DNA from: Bacteroidia bacterium
Lineage (GTDB): Bacteria > Bacteroidota > Bacteroidia > Bacteroidales > Prolixibacteraceae
Length of the DNA: 36,938 bases
Direction of reading: 5' to 3'
Assembly: GCA_026391655.1 (NCBI GenBank)
Contig: JAPLDR010000057.1
Location: 1-36,938 of the forward strand
Program-made: the position numbers and the translations under genes
The notes under the pieces: generated by a model
What the model saw: only the letters and a program-made list of their open reading frames with translations
What the model was told of the DNA's origin: nothing
Databases searched by the model: none
Shown: positions 7,670-17,788 of the stretch, piece after piece
Numbering within the stretch: the first letter of the stretch is position 1
Layout of the letters: every line of letters starts with the position of its first letter

Positions 7670-8959
7670 ATGGCAGATTTTACTAAAACAAAATATCACC
7701 TTCAATCACTGTGCTGCGGAGAACGTTTCGAGGATCAAAACTGGGAACTTAACTGCCCGAACAATGATGAGCCCAGCCTTATCCGCGCCATTTACGACAA
7801 CAAACAATTGATTATTGACGAAACACAGCCCGGTTTGTACAAATTTGCTTCATGGCTTCCGGTTAATAAAACGCTGAAAGGATCGGGTTCACCAGTGACC
7901 TTTAAAAGTATAGGACTGGCAAAGGAATTAGGATTAACAAATCTTTATATAACTTTTAACGGATACTGGCCCGAAAAGGGGGCAATGATGGAAACCGGTA
8001 CATTCAAAGAGTGTGAGGCCTATTCTGTTTGTGCCCGTTCCAATGAGAACACCAATGGTGTAATGGTCGTTGCATCAGCCGGAAACACAGCCCGTGCTTT
8101 TGCAAAAGTTTGTTCTGAAAATAAAATCCCGGTATTAATTTGTGTACCAGAGGATAACTTAAACGCATTATGGTTTTCACGGAAGATCGATCCATGCGTG
8201 AAGCTAATCGCAGTAGAATCGGGAAGCGATTATTTTGATGCAATACACTTATCAAATCTGGCATGCCATATTGAAGGGTTTTATCCTGAAGGGGGCGCTA
8301 AAAATGTCGCGCGCCGCGATGGAATGGGAACTACCGTTTTATCTGCTGTTTCTACAATCGGAAGAATTCCTGATTTCTATTTTCAGGCTATTGGAAGTGG
8401 AACAGGTGCTATTGCCGCCTGGGAGGCCAACCTGCGGTTTCTGGAAGACGGACGCTACGGTTCGACAAAAATGAAACTAATGTTGTCGCAAAACGCCCCT
8501 TTTATTCCAATCAAAGATGCCTGGGATGCCGATTCGAGACAGATGCTTGCGATGAACGATGAAGAGGCCCGGAAACAGGTAGAGGAGATCGACGCAAAAG
8601 TATTATCTAATAGAAAACCACCCTACAGCATCATTGGCGGATTGTATGATGCCATGAAGGATGCCGGAGGCGAAATTTTTGCTATAACTAATCAGGAAGC
8701 AGCAAATGCAGCCCGGTTATTCTCCGAAACTGAGGGAAATGATATAGAACCTGCTGCTGCAGTTGCAGTTGCATCACTGATTCAGGCTATACATGAAGGC
8801 AATACTGATAAAAATGCAACGATTATGCTGAATATTACAGGTGGCGGAATCGAGAAATTCAAACGCGAAAACAAAATAAACTACCTGGAGCCATTGCTCG
8901 TCTTTCCGCTTAATCCCGATCCGCATTCTGTTTTCGAAAAAATTAAAATGCTTTTCTGA
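7670..8959 (+). CDS. Cysteate synthase (PLP-dependent, threonine synthase-like)
   Basis: Predicted to make L-cysteate from O-phospho-L-serine and sulfite. In Bacteroidota cysteate is the head-group precursor of sulfonolipids (capnine, sulfobacins); in some methanogens the same reaction feeds coenzyme M synthesis. The 429-residue protein has a fold-type II PLP layout. TGTFKECEA (109-117) probably supplies the PLP lysine (Lys113). SAGNTARA (136-143) is the substrate/cofactor asparagine loop. GSGTG (242-246) is the phosphate-binding loop. The opening TKYHLQSLCCGERFEDQNW and the block FNGYWPEKGA are, from memory, typical of Bacteroidota cysteate synthases rather than true threonine synthases. It stands alone behind its own promoter; the acyltransferase and reductase of capnine synthesis are not in the window. 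A threonine synthase paralogue of other specificity is the main alternative. Confidence 0.82.
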   Translation: MADFTKTKYHLQSLCCGERFEDQNWELNCPNNDEPSLIRAIYDNKQLIIDETQPGLYKFASWLPVNKTLKGSGSPVTFKSIGLAKELGLTNLYITFNGYWPEKGAMMETGTFKECEAYSVCARSNENTNGVMVVASAGNTARAFAKVCSENKIPVLICVPEDNLNALWFSRKIDPCVKLIAVESGSDYFDAIHLSNLACHIEGFYPEGGAKNVARRDGMGTTVLSAVSTIGRIPDFYFQAIGSGTGAIAAWEANLRFLEDGRYGSTKMKLMLSQNAPFIPIKDAWDADSRQMLAMNDEEARKQVEEIDAKVLSNRKPPYSIIGGLYDAMKDAGGEIFAITNQEAANAARLFSETEGNDIEPAAAVAVASLIQAIHEGNTDKNATIMLNITGGGIEKFKRENKINYLEPLLVFPLNPDPHSVFEKIKMLF

Positions 8960-9507
8960 TTATCAGTTATTTCAATATGCAAAAAGAGAAATAAATCATC
9001 GAATCTTCCGGTACTGAATTGTCAGGATTCGCACATTAGAATCCGCTAGTCTAAAACCCAATTCTATTATTCTAATTTTGTAGCCATTTTATCTATATTA
9101 TTGTCAATATGATAGTTGCATTGAATTAACTAGTCATATAATTTTATTGTCAGTTATATGGTAAAATATTCTAACCATACTTCTAATAATCAACCATATT
9201 AGCAATCATCGACATTACAAATATGCAAAGGTTTAAATATCAAAAACATGTTTTACAACATGAAAAACAAAGGTAAAAAAGTTAAAGTATTATTCTGTTG
9301 TACTTTATAAAATATTTGTTGATTTTATCCCCTTTCAATCGCTAAAAAATGATTTTAACACCCTTTTTATTCAAGATTTATTTTTTAACTTCGTCGTGTG
9401 CCTTAACGAAATCCATACTAAACCATTATATTCTGTTTGTTAGATATATAATTGTAAAATGCCTTTACGATAAGTCACTTATTAATTAACGAAAATTAAC
9501 TAAATGG
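8960..9507 (+). other. 548-bp AT-rich intergenic region upstream of the double susCD operon
   Basis: No coding sequence is supported. An inverted repeat CATGTT-TTAC-AACATG lies at 9247-9262. ATTGTCA occurs three times (9018-9024, 9100-9106, 9146-9152). TAACTTCG (9386-9393), close to the -7 consensus, is a weak promoter candidate about 115 bp before the first gene, but it lacks a good -33 box. No clear terminator was seen for the preceding gene. The length and the inverted repeat suggest a regulatory region for the operon, which is inference. Confidence 0.4.
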
Positions 9508-12500
9508 ATGTGTATGAAAAATGATGCGACGCAAAATTTTTTCCTGAAGAGACATTTTCCACTCTTTGCAACGTTTTTTTTAGTTGGGATTTTCTTCCTC
9601 TCCCAGCTAAGTGCTTCGGCACAACAAAAAACGATCTCAGGTACAATTATCGGCGATGATAAAGCGCCGATTCCCGGAGCCTCAATTATTGTGAAAGGGA
9701 CTACCACAGGAACAGTTACCGACTATGACGGTAAGTTTACGCTGAAGATTCCGAATTCAGCTAATACGCTGGTATTCTCTTTTGTCGGACTTATTTCAAA
9801 AGAAATTCCGGTAGGTACGGGAACTGTATTCAATGTAACACTTTCCGCCAGCACAATTGGCATCGACGAAGTTGTGGTGGTAGGATACGGAATCCAGAAG
9901 AAGGAGAGTGTAGTTGGTGCAATTACGCAGGTGAACAACCAATCGCTGATGCGTTCAGGTTCTTCGAATGTTACCTCAGCTATCACGGGTAAACTTTCGG
10001 GAGTTTTGACCATTCAGCAGACCGGTGAGCCGGGTGCAGACAACTCCGAAATTGTGATCCGTGGTCTTTCAAGCTGGAACGGCTCGGCTCCGCTGGTACT
10101 TGTCGATGGTGTTGAACGTGATTTCAACTCATTGGACCCCAACGAAATCAATACGATTTCGGTTTTAAAGGATGCTTCGGCTACAGCCGTATTCGGGGCT
10201 AAAGGGGCAAACGGGGTTATTATGGTTTCCACCAAGCGTGGTAAGGTTGGAAAACCATCATTGGATTTCTCAGCCTCCTATGGTCTTCAGAAAGCAACGA
10301 GGATTCCCGATCATATCAGTTCATTCACCACCATGTCAATGTATAACGTGGGTTTGATGAACGGTGCTACATTTCAGAGTTTGATTCCTCAGAGTATTCT
10401 TGATCAGTATAAAAACCCATCTACACCACTGAACGCTTTGCGTTATCCTAACGTTAACTGGTTTAAAGAAGTGACCCGGGCATTTTCTCCCACAGTGAAC
10501 GCCAACTTTAATGTTACAGGTGGAACAAACTTTGTAAAGTATTTCTGTTCTTTGGGATACTATAACGAGGGTGATTTGTTCAATGCGAGGAAGGATGGAT
10601 TTTATGATCTGAGCTACAGGTATAACCGGTTTAATTATCGTACCAATGTCGATTTTCAATTAACAAAAACGACCACCATGTCATTCAATCTTGGTGGTGA
10701 AACCGGTATCAAGAATTCACCTAACAGTACACCATGGAGAAACCTTTATGCAACTGGTCCGGCCCGTTATCCGGCCTATTTTCCGGAATGGGTGCTACAG
10801 CAGGTTCCCGATCCCGATTATCCTAACGACTCCGGAATACGTCTTGCAGCTAATTTTGGGGAATATACAGGTAACCCCTACACAAGTTTAAATACAGGTC
10901 AGTTCAACCAGGATCTTGATTCCAAATTGTATACCGACCTTCTGTTTGATCAGAGACTGGATTTTATAACCAAAGGGTTATCATTCAACGGTAAAGTATC
11001 TTTAAGTTCTTACTATCAAAACAGAATTCTTACCGCATCACAGGCTTATCCCGAATACATGCTCACCTATTCAGATATCGGAGTTGCCGGAAAGAATCCC
11101 TGGGTGAGAATGACTTCACCGGGGAACGAGTACTACCAGATGGCACCCCTTGATATCAATGTTGGTGCTTTGCAGGGTGGCTATTATCGTAACCTCTATT
11201 ATGAGTTTGGATTCAACTATGCCAATACATTTGGAAAACATACGGTATCTGGTCTTGCACTGATGACCCGGACTCAAAAGAATAATGATACCCAGTTTCC
11301 CTATTATAATGAGTCGCTCGTTGGAAGGGCTACCTACGATTTTTCGCACAAATATCTCGTAGAATTTAATGTAGGTTACACAGGTTCAGAACGATTTGCA
11401 CCGGGAAACCGTTTCGGTGTTTTTCCATCCGGAGCTCTTGGATGGGTTGTTTCTGAGGAAAAATTCATGAAAGATGCCCTGCCTTGGGTTAACAAGCTTA
11501 AACTACGTTATTCGGATGGTTTAACAGGTAGCGATAATGCTGGCAGTCGTTGGCTTTATAATAGTGGCTACTTTACTGACAATAACACCACTGCCGGTCT
11601 TGGTGGTGCATTCCTGCACGAAGATCTTGGTGCAAACCCTACCGCACAATGGGAAGAAGCCCGAAAGAGAGACTTAGGTTTAGAAGTAAGTCTTTTCAAA
11701 AATACCCTTAGTTTTGGTCTTGACTTTTTTGACGAACATCGTGATAAGATGTTGCTCAGTCCACGAAGCGTGACCATGTTGGTGGGAAACACTTTTAAAG
11801 ATCTGAATCTTGGAAAACTCAAAAAGCAAGGATTCGAACTCGAAGTTGAATTTAATAAAACAACTGCTACCAAACTGAATTATTGGGTGAAAGGACTATT
11901 CGGCTACAACGAAAACAGAATCCTTTATAAAGATGACCCTCCATACGCTCCCGATTACACCAAGGAGGCCGGAAAATCGTTGGGTGCCCAATTAAATGGT
12001 GTGGAACTGACCGGTACGGGATATTACACCTCTATTAACGATATCCATAACAATCCTTCGCCGATCGCTATTACCAAGTTGAATGTGGGTGACTATAAAT
12101 TCCTTGACTACACGGCTGACGGTACCATTACAAGTGTTGACAAGTATCCATTGCCCGGCTCTACATTTCCTCCGATCACCTACTCCTTTTCGGGCGGATT
12201 TAGCTACAAAGATTTCGAATTCAACTTTATGTTCCAGGGGAACGAGGGGAAATATGTCGAATACAATCAGACCTATGAAGTCGAATTTATTAAGGGCGAC
12301 TGGCGTGTTCACTCCTCTCAGCTTGATTTCTGGGCACCTAATAACCCATTGGCAAATCACTCAACGCTTCACTACAGCGGTAGTAATAGTGCTGACATTT
12401 TGTTCTGGGGTGGTGGCGAGGCCGACAGGGGTTACCAGATTGCGGTTGAAAACCGTTTCTGGCGCAAGGCCGATTACCTGCGTCTGAAAGAGATTTATGT

Positions 12501-12690
12501 TGGTTACAACATCACTTCAAAATTCCTTAATCGTTTGGCCGGAGTATCGAAACTGTTGTTTTACGCCACAGGAAATAACCTCTGGACACTGACCAACCTG
12601 ATTGAAGGAGACCCCGAACGGAAAGATTTCCAGCAGGGTTTCTATCCGCAAATGACATCTGTCAAACTTGGTGTTAAAGTTGCTTTTTAA
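9508..12690 (+). CDS. SusC/RagA TonB-dependent transporter (susC2)
   Basis: First gene of a five-gene uptake operon. The 1060-residue outer-membrane transporter has a signal peptide (hydrophobic 17-36, cleavage near SASAQQ), a carboxypeptidase-regulatory-like domain (about 42-113), the VVVVGYG signature (122-128), a plug domain (about 132-250, with DGVERDFNSLDPNEINTISV and the SATAVFGAKGANGVI segment) and a barrel to a final aromatic residue. Unlike susC1 it has no STN domain, so it should not signal to a FecR protein; its regulator is not adjacent. susD2 follows after 19 bp. Start may be the ATG at 9508 or at 9514 (MKNDATQN); the signal peptide works with either. Confidence 0.95.
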   Translation: MCMKNDATQNFFLKRHFPLFATFFLVGIFFLSQLSASAQQKTISGTIIGDDKAPIPGASIIVKGTTTGTVTDYDGKFTLKIPNSANTLVFSFVGLISKEIPVGTGTVFNVTLSASTIGIDEVVVVGYGIQKKESVVGAITQVNNQSLMRSGSSNVTSAITGKLSGVLTIQQTGEPGADNSEIVIRGLSSWNGSAPLVLVDGVERDFNSLDPNEINTISVLKDASATAVFGAKGANGVIMVSTKRGKVGKPSLDFSASYGLQKATRIPDHISSFTTMSMYNVGLMNGATFQSLIPQSILDQYKNPSTPLNALRYPNVNWFKEVTRAFSPTVNANFNVTGGTNFVKYFCSLGYYNEGDLFNARKDGFYDLSYRYNRFNYRTNVDFQLTKTTTMSFNLGGETGIKNSPNSTPWRNLYATGPARYPAYFPEWVLQQVPDPDYPNDSGIRLAANFGEYTGNPYTSLNTGQFNQDLDSKLYTDLLFDQRLDFITKGLSFNGKVSLSSYYQNRILTASQAYPEYMLTYSDIGVAGKNPWVRMTSPGNEYYQMAPLDINVGALQGGYYRNLYYEFGFNYANTFGKHTVSGLALMTRTQKNNDTQFPYYNESLVGRATYDFSHKYLVEFNVGYTGSERFAPGNRFGVFPSGALGWVVSEEKFMKDALPWVNKLKLRYSDGLTGSDNAGSRWLYNSGYFTDNNTTAGLGGAFLHEDLGANPTAQWEEARKRDLGLEVSLFKNTLSFGLDFFDEHRDKMLLSPRSVTMLVGNTFKDLNLGKLKKQGFELEVEFNKTTATKLNYWVKGLFGYNENRILYKDDPPYAPDYTKEAGKSLGAQLNGVELTGTGYYTSINDIHNNPSPIAITKLNVGDYKFLDYTADGTITSVDKYPLPGSTFPPITYSFSGGFSYKDFEFNFMFQGNEGKYVEYNQTYEVEFIKGDWRVHSSQLDFWAPNNPLANHSTLHYSGSNSADILFWGGGEADRGYQIAVENRFWRKADYLRLKEIYVGYNITSKFLNRLAGVSKLLFYATGNNLWTLTNLIEGDPERKDFQQGFYPQMTSVKLGVKVAF

Positions 12691-12709
12691 ACGTTAAAAC
12701 AGATCAACA

Positions 12710-14581
12710 ATGAAAAAATATATCATTTTAATTGTGAGCATAGTTCTTCTCCCGGTACTCTTTTCTTCGTGTCTGGAAAGCTATCTCGATAAGTCACCCG
12801 AAGCGGGTCTAACGTCTGATGATGTTTTCAAAAAACTGGACAACTTCAAAAAATTCTTTTTGGATGTCTACGAAGGCCGTCAAAACAGGCCGGATGTCGG
12901 TGGTGTATATGCATGGAGGGACTGGAACATCAAATGCGGAATGCCTTTCTATTTCGACCAATGGGATCAAAAATATACCTGGGAAGGGTTGACCGATTGT
13001 GCCGACATGGGTCGTATTATGGAGGGTCAGACCGTCAAAAGCGGTCAGGTTATTTCAATAGTAAATAAATTCACTTATGACCCTGCCCGCCGGCCTATTC
13101 TTGGCTCCTTGTTTACGTGCATCCGTATCTGTAATCTGACGCTGCAAAATATCAAGCTATTGCAGGCCGATCAGGTCGTTATTGATGACTATACGGCACA
13201 GGCACATTTTGTCAGGGCTTTCTGTCACTTCGAATTATTCAGAATTTGGGGACCGATGCCTTATCTTACCAAAGCGATGACTGCTGATGATGTGTGGGAT
13301 TTACCCCGGTTGTCGAAGCATGAAACCTTGCTCCGCGTTGCTGCCGATATGGATTCCGCCGCTACCTTTTTTGCAAAAGCAAATCTGATGCGCCGCGATA
13401 ATCCGGTTCCGGGAGCTCCTGGCCACCTGACCAATACCGATCAGAGAATGCCCAACGGTGTGGCAGCCAAAGCGTTTAAAGCGCGTGCATTACTTTATGC
13501 TGCCAGCCCACTGAACAATGAACTTGGTGTAAAAGACTGGGAAGTGGCTGCCCAGGCCAACTGGGAAGCGATTACCATTGCCAAACAATATGGATACGAC
13601 CTGCTTGTAGCTGCAAAGTATAAAGACAACTATGTTGGCACAACTTATACCAACGAACAACTATGGGGTTACAGTTATGGAGGCTGGGCATACAATAACG
13701 GAAACCAGCAGGGAATGGTAAGCGGGGTTATTGGAAACAGCGCATCCAGCTGGTCAGGCGAGTGCCCCACCCAGAATTTTGTCGATAAATTTGAAACAAA
13801 ATTTGGTGAGCCGTTGAATACGCAGGCCGAACGTGATGCGGCTACCGCTGCCGGTCATTATAAAGAGCAGGATCCGTATACTAACCGCGATCCACGATTT
13901 TATATCGATATTATTCACAATCAGGCTACGAATATGGTTGGCTGGACGAGTTCAAAGGCTCAGATCTATTATACAATGACCAATGGTGTTGCTGTTTATG
14001 CTGAACTGATCAACCCGGCTTTCCTGGGAATTACCCGGACAGGATATTATTCACGCAAACGTTGGGGCGAAAACAGTGTTAAAAATCAGACAACCAAACA
14101 AATAACTGATCCGATCATCCGTTTGGGAGAGCTCTACCTCAATTACGCTGAAGCAGCCAACGAAGCATACGGCCCGAAGACAGCTGCGCCCGTGGCAGGT
14201 GCAATAACGGCAGAAGATGCTATTAACCTTATCCGCACAAGGATCGGTCAGCCAAATGTTTTTCCGCAATATACGGTCTCAACAGCTACCTTCAGACCTC
14301 GTATCAAAAACGAGCGCAATATTGAGCTCTGTTTCGAGGGACACTATTATTTTGATCTGCGCCGCTGGAAAGATGCTCCGGCTGCTTATGCAGGTCCGTT
14401 AATGGGTGTTGACATCGAAAAAGTTGCGGTTACAACGACCTATCCTACGGGGTTCAAATATACACGCTACGCGCTCTCAGCCGACCGCCAGATCAACTGG
14501 AAAGAGCCGATGTATTATCTTCCTTTCAATACAGAGGATACCTATAAGATGAAGAATTTTGTGTCAAACCCAGTTTGGTAA
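12710..14581 (+). CDS. SusD/RagB family nutrient-binding lipoprotein (susD2)
   Basis: Partner of susC2. The 623-residue protein has a lipoprotein signal (VLFSSC, Cys21) and an N-terminal segment ESYLDKSPEAGLTSDDVF typical of SusD. The helix AQAHFVRAFCHFELFRIWGPMPYL (about 164-187) and the C-terminal RLGELYLNYAEAANEAYGP and ERNIELCFEGHYYFDLRRWKD blocks are family hallmarks. It should bind the same ligand as susC2 imports. Aromatic residues are abundant, as expected for sugar binding, but a specific ligand cannot be read from sequence. It lies 15 bp before susC3 and is clearly co-transcribed. Confidence 0.95.
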   Translation: MKKYIILIVSIVLLPVLFSSCLESYLDKSPEAGLTSDDVFKKLDNFKKFFLDVYEGRQNRPDVGGVYAWRDWNIKCGMPFYFDQWDQKYTWEGLTDCADMGRIMEGQTVKSGQVISIVNKFTYDPARRPILGSLFTCIRICNLTLQNIKLLQADQVVIDDYTAQAHFVRAFCHFELFRIWGPMPYLTKAMTADDVWDLPRLSKHETLLRVAADMDSAATFFAKANLMRRDNPVPGAPGHLTNTDQRMPNGVAAKAFKARALLYAASPLNNELGVKDWEVAAQANWEAITIAKQYGYDLLVAAKYKDNYVGTTYTNEQLWGYSYGGWAYNNGNQQGMVSGVIGNSASSWSGECPTQNFVDKFETKFGEPLNTQAERDAATAAGHYKEQDPYTNRDPRFYIDIIHNQATNMVGWTSSKAQIYYTMTNGVAVYAELINPAFLGITRTGYYSRKRWGENSVKNQTTKQITDPIIRLGELYLNYAEAANEAYGPKTAAPVAGAITAEDAINLIRTRIGQPNVFPQYTVSTATFRPRIKNERNIELCFEGHYYFDLRRWKDAPAAYAGPLMGVDIEKVAVTTTYPTGFKYTRYALSADRQINWKEPMYYLPFNTEDTYKMKNFVSNPVW

Positions 14582-14596
14582 CAAACACCTAAAAAA

Positions 14597-17500
14597 ATGA
14601 GAATTATGAGATTTCATAATATACTATTGAAGTACAGAACGATCGGTCTGATGCTCCTCTGCGTTTTTCTGGCCGTATCCCTTTCAGCGCAGGATAAAAC
14701 TGCGAAAACTGCGAAAAAAGCGAAAACAATCAGCGTCAGCCTTAAGGTTACCGATGAAAACGGGAATGCCTTTCCACATGCTCAGGTGGTGGTAGGCGAG
14801 GGGCTCATTCATGCCGAAACCGATGATAATGGAACTTTCTCATTCAACGGGTATCCCGATGATTTTGTGGCAGTTTCGTCAAGCGGATATGATAAGAGTG
14901 TTGTTCTTGTTGAAAATCTTTTGACTCAGAATACCATAAAAATGGTGAAGTCAAAACTTCAGATGACAGCCGAAGATGATATTGAGCTCCCGTTTATGAG
15001 CGTCAAAAGAAGAAATCTCTCGAGTGCACCGGTTGTATTACGCCCGGCACAACTCGAGAAATACCCTTCAAACGATCTTCGTAATGCCTTTACCGGATTA
15101 GTAAATGGCATGGAAGTAAAGGAAAATAACGGGTCCATTGGAATGAGTGCTGAGGAAAAGCAGAGTCGTAATACTAATTACGGCCTCGCCGAAAAAATCG
15201 GTGTATCTACCCGTGGCCGCAGTTTAATGTACATCATTGATGATGTGCCTGTTGATATCACTGAAATGCCCCTTGATCCAAATGAGATTGAGACGATTAC
15301 GGTTATTAAGGATATCGTGGGTAAAGCTATGTATGGTCCCGCCGCAGCCGATGGAATCATATTCATCAAAACCAAAAGGGGTAAAAAGAACGAAAGAATC
15401 CTCAATGTGAACGTAGAAGCAGGTGTGTCGCAGATCGACCGTATGCCGGGATGGGTAGATGGCGCAGGTTATGCAACATTGAACAACCAGGCGCGTTTAA
15501 ACGATGGCTTGGCTCCGCGTTACACTGATGCCGATATTGCCGCCTATGCCAAAAATAATCCGTACGACTATTACCACCCAAGCAGCAATTACAGGGAGAT
15601 GATGCTGAAAAATACAGTCTCTTTCAAAAGGGTAAATGTGTCTTCTTCAGGTGGAAACGACAAGGTGCAATATTTTGCATATGTTGGTTACGCCGGCGAT
15701 GGTGATATTTATAAAATTGGTCCTAAGGCTGACTATAACCGGTTGAATGCCCGGTCGAATATCGATATTAACATCAACGACTTTATCAAGGTGAAGTTCG
15801 ACTTCTTTGGAGGCCTCTCTTATCGTCGTTCTGCCAACTACGGTTATAACTCAAATTTCACAAACCAGGATGCCGCTACCAATCTTACCTTGTCTGCAGT
15901 GGAGTTTAACTCAGTAATTAATGATATTACGTCCATTCCTCCGATTGCATTCCCGGTTTATGCAGCCCCTTACGATCCTGCATCGGGAAATCCTCCGTAT
16001 TTTGGTGTAACATCTAATTTTGGCCAAAACCCGATTGCCAACCTTACTTCGAATGGTTACTATACTGAATCGGGTCGTACAGGAACAGCCAATGTGGCAT
16101 TGGAGTTCGATATGAAAAGTATCCTCCCGGGATTAAAATCGAGATCATACCTTGGATTTAATGCCTTTAATATGCTCCGTATCGGTAAATCGGAAGATTA
16201 TTACGCGTATATCGCCACACCCGCTTTAACGGCTGGCGGTAAGGACACCATTCTGCTGGCAAATAAACATAATGGTACCCAGATGGATGATAACACCCTT
16301 TTGAACGACTACTATTTGCAAAGGATGGCGATGTACGAAAATCTGAGTTATGAAAAAACATTTGGGAAAAATGAGATTCAGGCTGCAATGACCTGGTTCC
16401 TGGCCAAGGTAGCACGGAACGAAACAGAAGAACCGCAGCGGTCTCAGAACGGTATTTTCTCGGGAATGTATTCGTACGATAATAAATATATTTTCAACGG
16501 AGCATTAAATTATGGCGGAACATCAAGTTTTGATGTAGGTAACCGTTATGGTCTCTTCCCAACAGCAGGGCTGGCCTGGGTAGTATCGGAAGAAAGCTTT
16601 ATGAAAGATATTAAATGCATTGATTACCTGAAACTGCGTGTTGAAGGTGGTATCCTTGGTTACGATAGCTTCCTGGGGCCTTTCACTTACCGCGACAGGT
16701 GGAATAACAATAACAACGGTACGCTTTTCGGTCCCGCTTCAACCAATCAATGGTTCGGAAACACAACCGAATCACTGGTTTACAGGGTATCGCCTAACCG
16801 TACAGGAAATCCCGATATCGGATGGGAAAAACGCAGAGAATTAAGTGCAGGAATAGACGGAATGTTCTTCAAACAGAAACTTACCCTTGAACTGAATTAC
16901 TACAATAACCTGCGCGACGGTATTATCTCTCAGGTTTCAAGCCTTATTCCGAATATTGTCGGTATTTCAGCCGCACTTCCGCGATTCAACTTTAACAAAA
17001 TCAGGTACACAGGGGTTGAATTGGGTATTCAGTACAACGATAACGCCGGCAAATTAAAATATACCGTCGGTGGAAATGCGACCTATCAGAAATCAATCAA
17101 TGTGAAATACGATGAACCGCAATATCGTAATGATTATCAAATCCGTACTGGTAAAGATGCTGACGTTATTTATGGACAAACCTACATTGGTAAGTTTGCA
17201 AATGATGCCGAAGCGTTAGTGGTTCCGCAGATTTTTGACCAGGTACTTCATGCAGGTGATCTGAAATACAAAGATATGAATGGTGACGGTATTGTTGACG
17301 ACAGCGACCAGGGCCCGATCGGCCACTCCTCTCCGCGCTTATTCTATGCCATCAATCTGAAACTCAACTATAAGGGGTTCGAATTGTATGCGCTTGGAAC
17401 GGGACGTGCCTTCTATGATATCCAATTAACAAACCAGTACTATTGGAATGGCTGGGGTGATAATACGTATTCAAATTTCGTCAAAGACAATATCGGTGGA

Positions 17501-17788
17501 GCTTATCCAAGACTTACCTACAACAAAGTCAACAATAACTTTGTCGGATCGAGTTTCTGGTTGGAAAAAGGTGGTTTTTTCAAGGTGCAAAATGTTGAAC
17601 TGGCTTACAATCTTCCTGCCAATGCACTCAAAATCATCGGCGCCAGGGGAACCCGTATCTTTATCAGGGGGGCTAACCTGTTGACCATCTCAAAAGTAAA
17701 AGATGTTGATCCTGAGTCGATTAATTCTGGTGTTGAATCTTATCCGCTGTTCAGTACTTATTCAGCCGGAATTAAATTAACCTTTTAA
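14597..17788 (+). CDS. Divergent SusC-like TonB-dependent transporter (susC3)
   Basis: A second SusC in the same operon, 1063 residues. It has a signal peptide (about 15-31), a Lys/Ala-rich linker (33-43), a carboxypeptidase-regulatory-like domain (about 45-118) and a plug with SRGRSLMYIIDDVPVDITE and PNEIETITVIKDIVGKAMYGPAAADGIIFIKTKRGK, then a barrel. It lacks the EVVVVGYG signature that normally links the regulatory domain to the plug; that place is taken by TAEDDIELPFMSVKRRN (about 124-140). The TonB box is therefore unclear and substrate gating may differ. The stop codon touches the susD3 start (TAAATG), which implies translational coupling. Start at 14597 or at the fourth codon (MRFHN). 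Confidence 0.93.
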   Translation: MRIMRFHNILLKYRTIGLMLLCVFLAVSLSAQDKTAKTAKKAKTISVSLKVTDENGNAFPHAQVVVGEGLIHAETDDNGTFSFNGYPDDFVAVSSSGYDKSVVLVENLLTQNTIKMVKSKLQMTAEDDIELPFMSVKRRNLSSAPVVLRPAQLEKYPSNDLRNAFTGLVNGMEVKENNGSIGMSAEEKQSRNTNYGLAEKIGVSTRGRSLMYIIDDVPVDITEMPLDPNEIETITVIKDIVGKAMYGPAAADGIIFIKTKRGKKNERILNVNVEAGVSQIDRMPGWVDGAGYATLNNQARLNDGLAPRYTDADIAAYAKNNPYDYYHPSSNYREMMLKNTVSFKRVNVSSSGGNDKVQYFAYVGYAGDGDIYKIGPKADYNRLNARSNIDININDFIKVKFDFFGGLSYRRSANYGYNSNFTNQDAATNLTLSAVEFNSVINDITSIPPIAFPVYAAPYDPASGNPPYFGVTSNFGQNPIANLTSNGYYTESGRTGTANVALEFDMKSILPGLKSRSYLGFNAFNMLRIGKSEDYYAYIATPALTAGGKDTILLANKHNGTQMDDNTLLNDYYLQRMAMYENLSYEKTFGKNEIQAAMTWFLAKVARNETEEPQRSQNGIFSGMYSYDNKYIFNGALNYGGTSSFDVGNRYGLFPTAGLAWVVSEESFMKDIKCIDYLKLRVEGGILGYDSFLGPFTYRDRWNNNNNGTLFGPASTNQWFGNTTESLVYRVSPNRTGNPDIGWEKRRELSAGIDGMFFKQKLTLELNYYNNLRDGIISQVSSLIPNIVGISAALPRFNFNKIRYTGVELGIQYNDNAGKLKYTVGGNATYQKSINVKYDEPQYRNDYQIRTGKDADVIYGQTYIGKFANDAEALVVPQIFDQVLHAGDLKYKDMNGDGIVDDSDQGPIGHSSPRLFYAINLKLNYKGFELYALGTGRAFYDIQLTNQYYWNGWGDNTYSNFVKDNIGGAYPRLTYNKVNNNFVGSSFWLEKGGFFKVQNVELAYNLPANALKIIGARGTRIFIRGANLLTISKVKDVDPESINSGVESYPLFSTYSAGIKLTF

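Noticed and set aside
11992-12487. Opposite-strand and alternate-frame readings of 122-134 codons inside susC2
   Set aside because: They are shadows of a long, well-conserved transporter frame.
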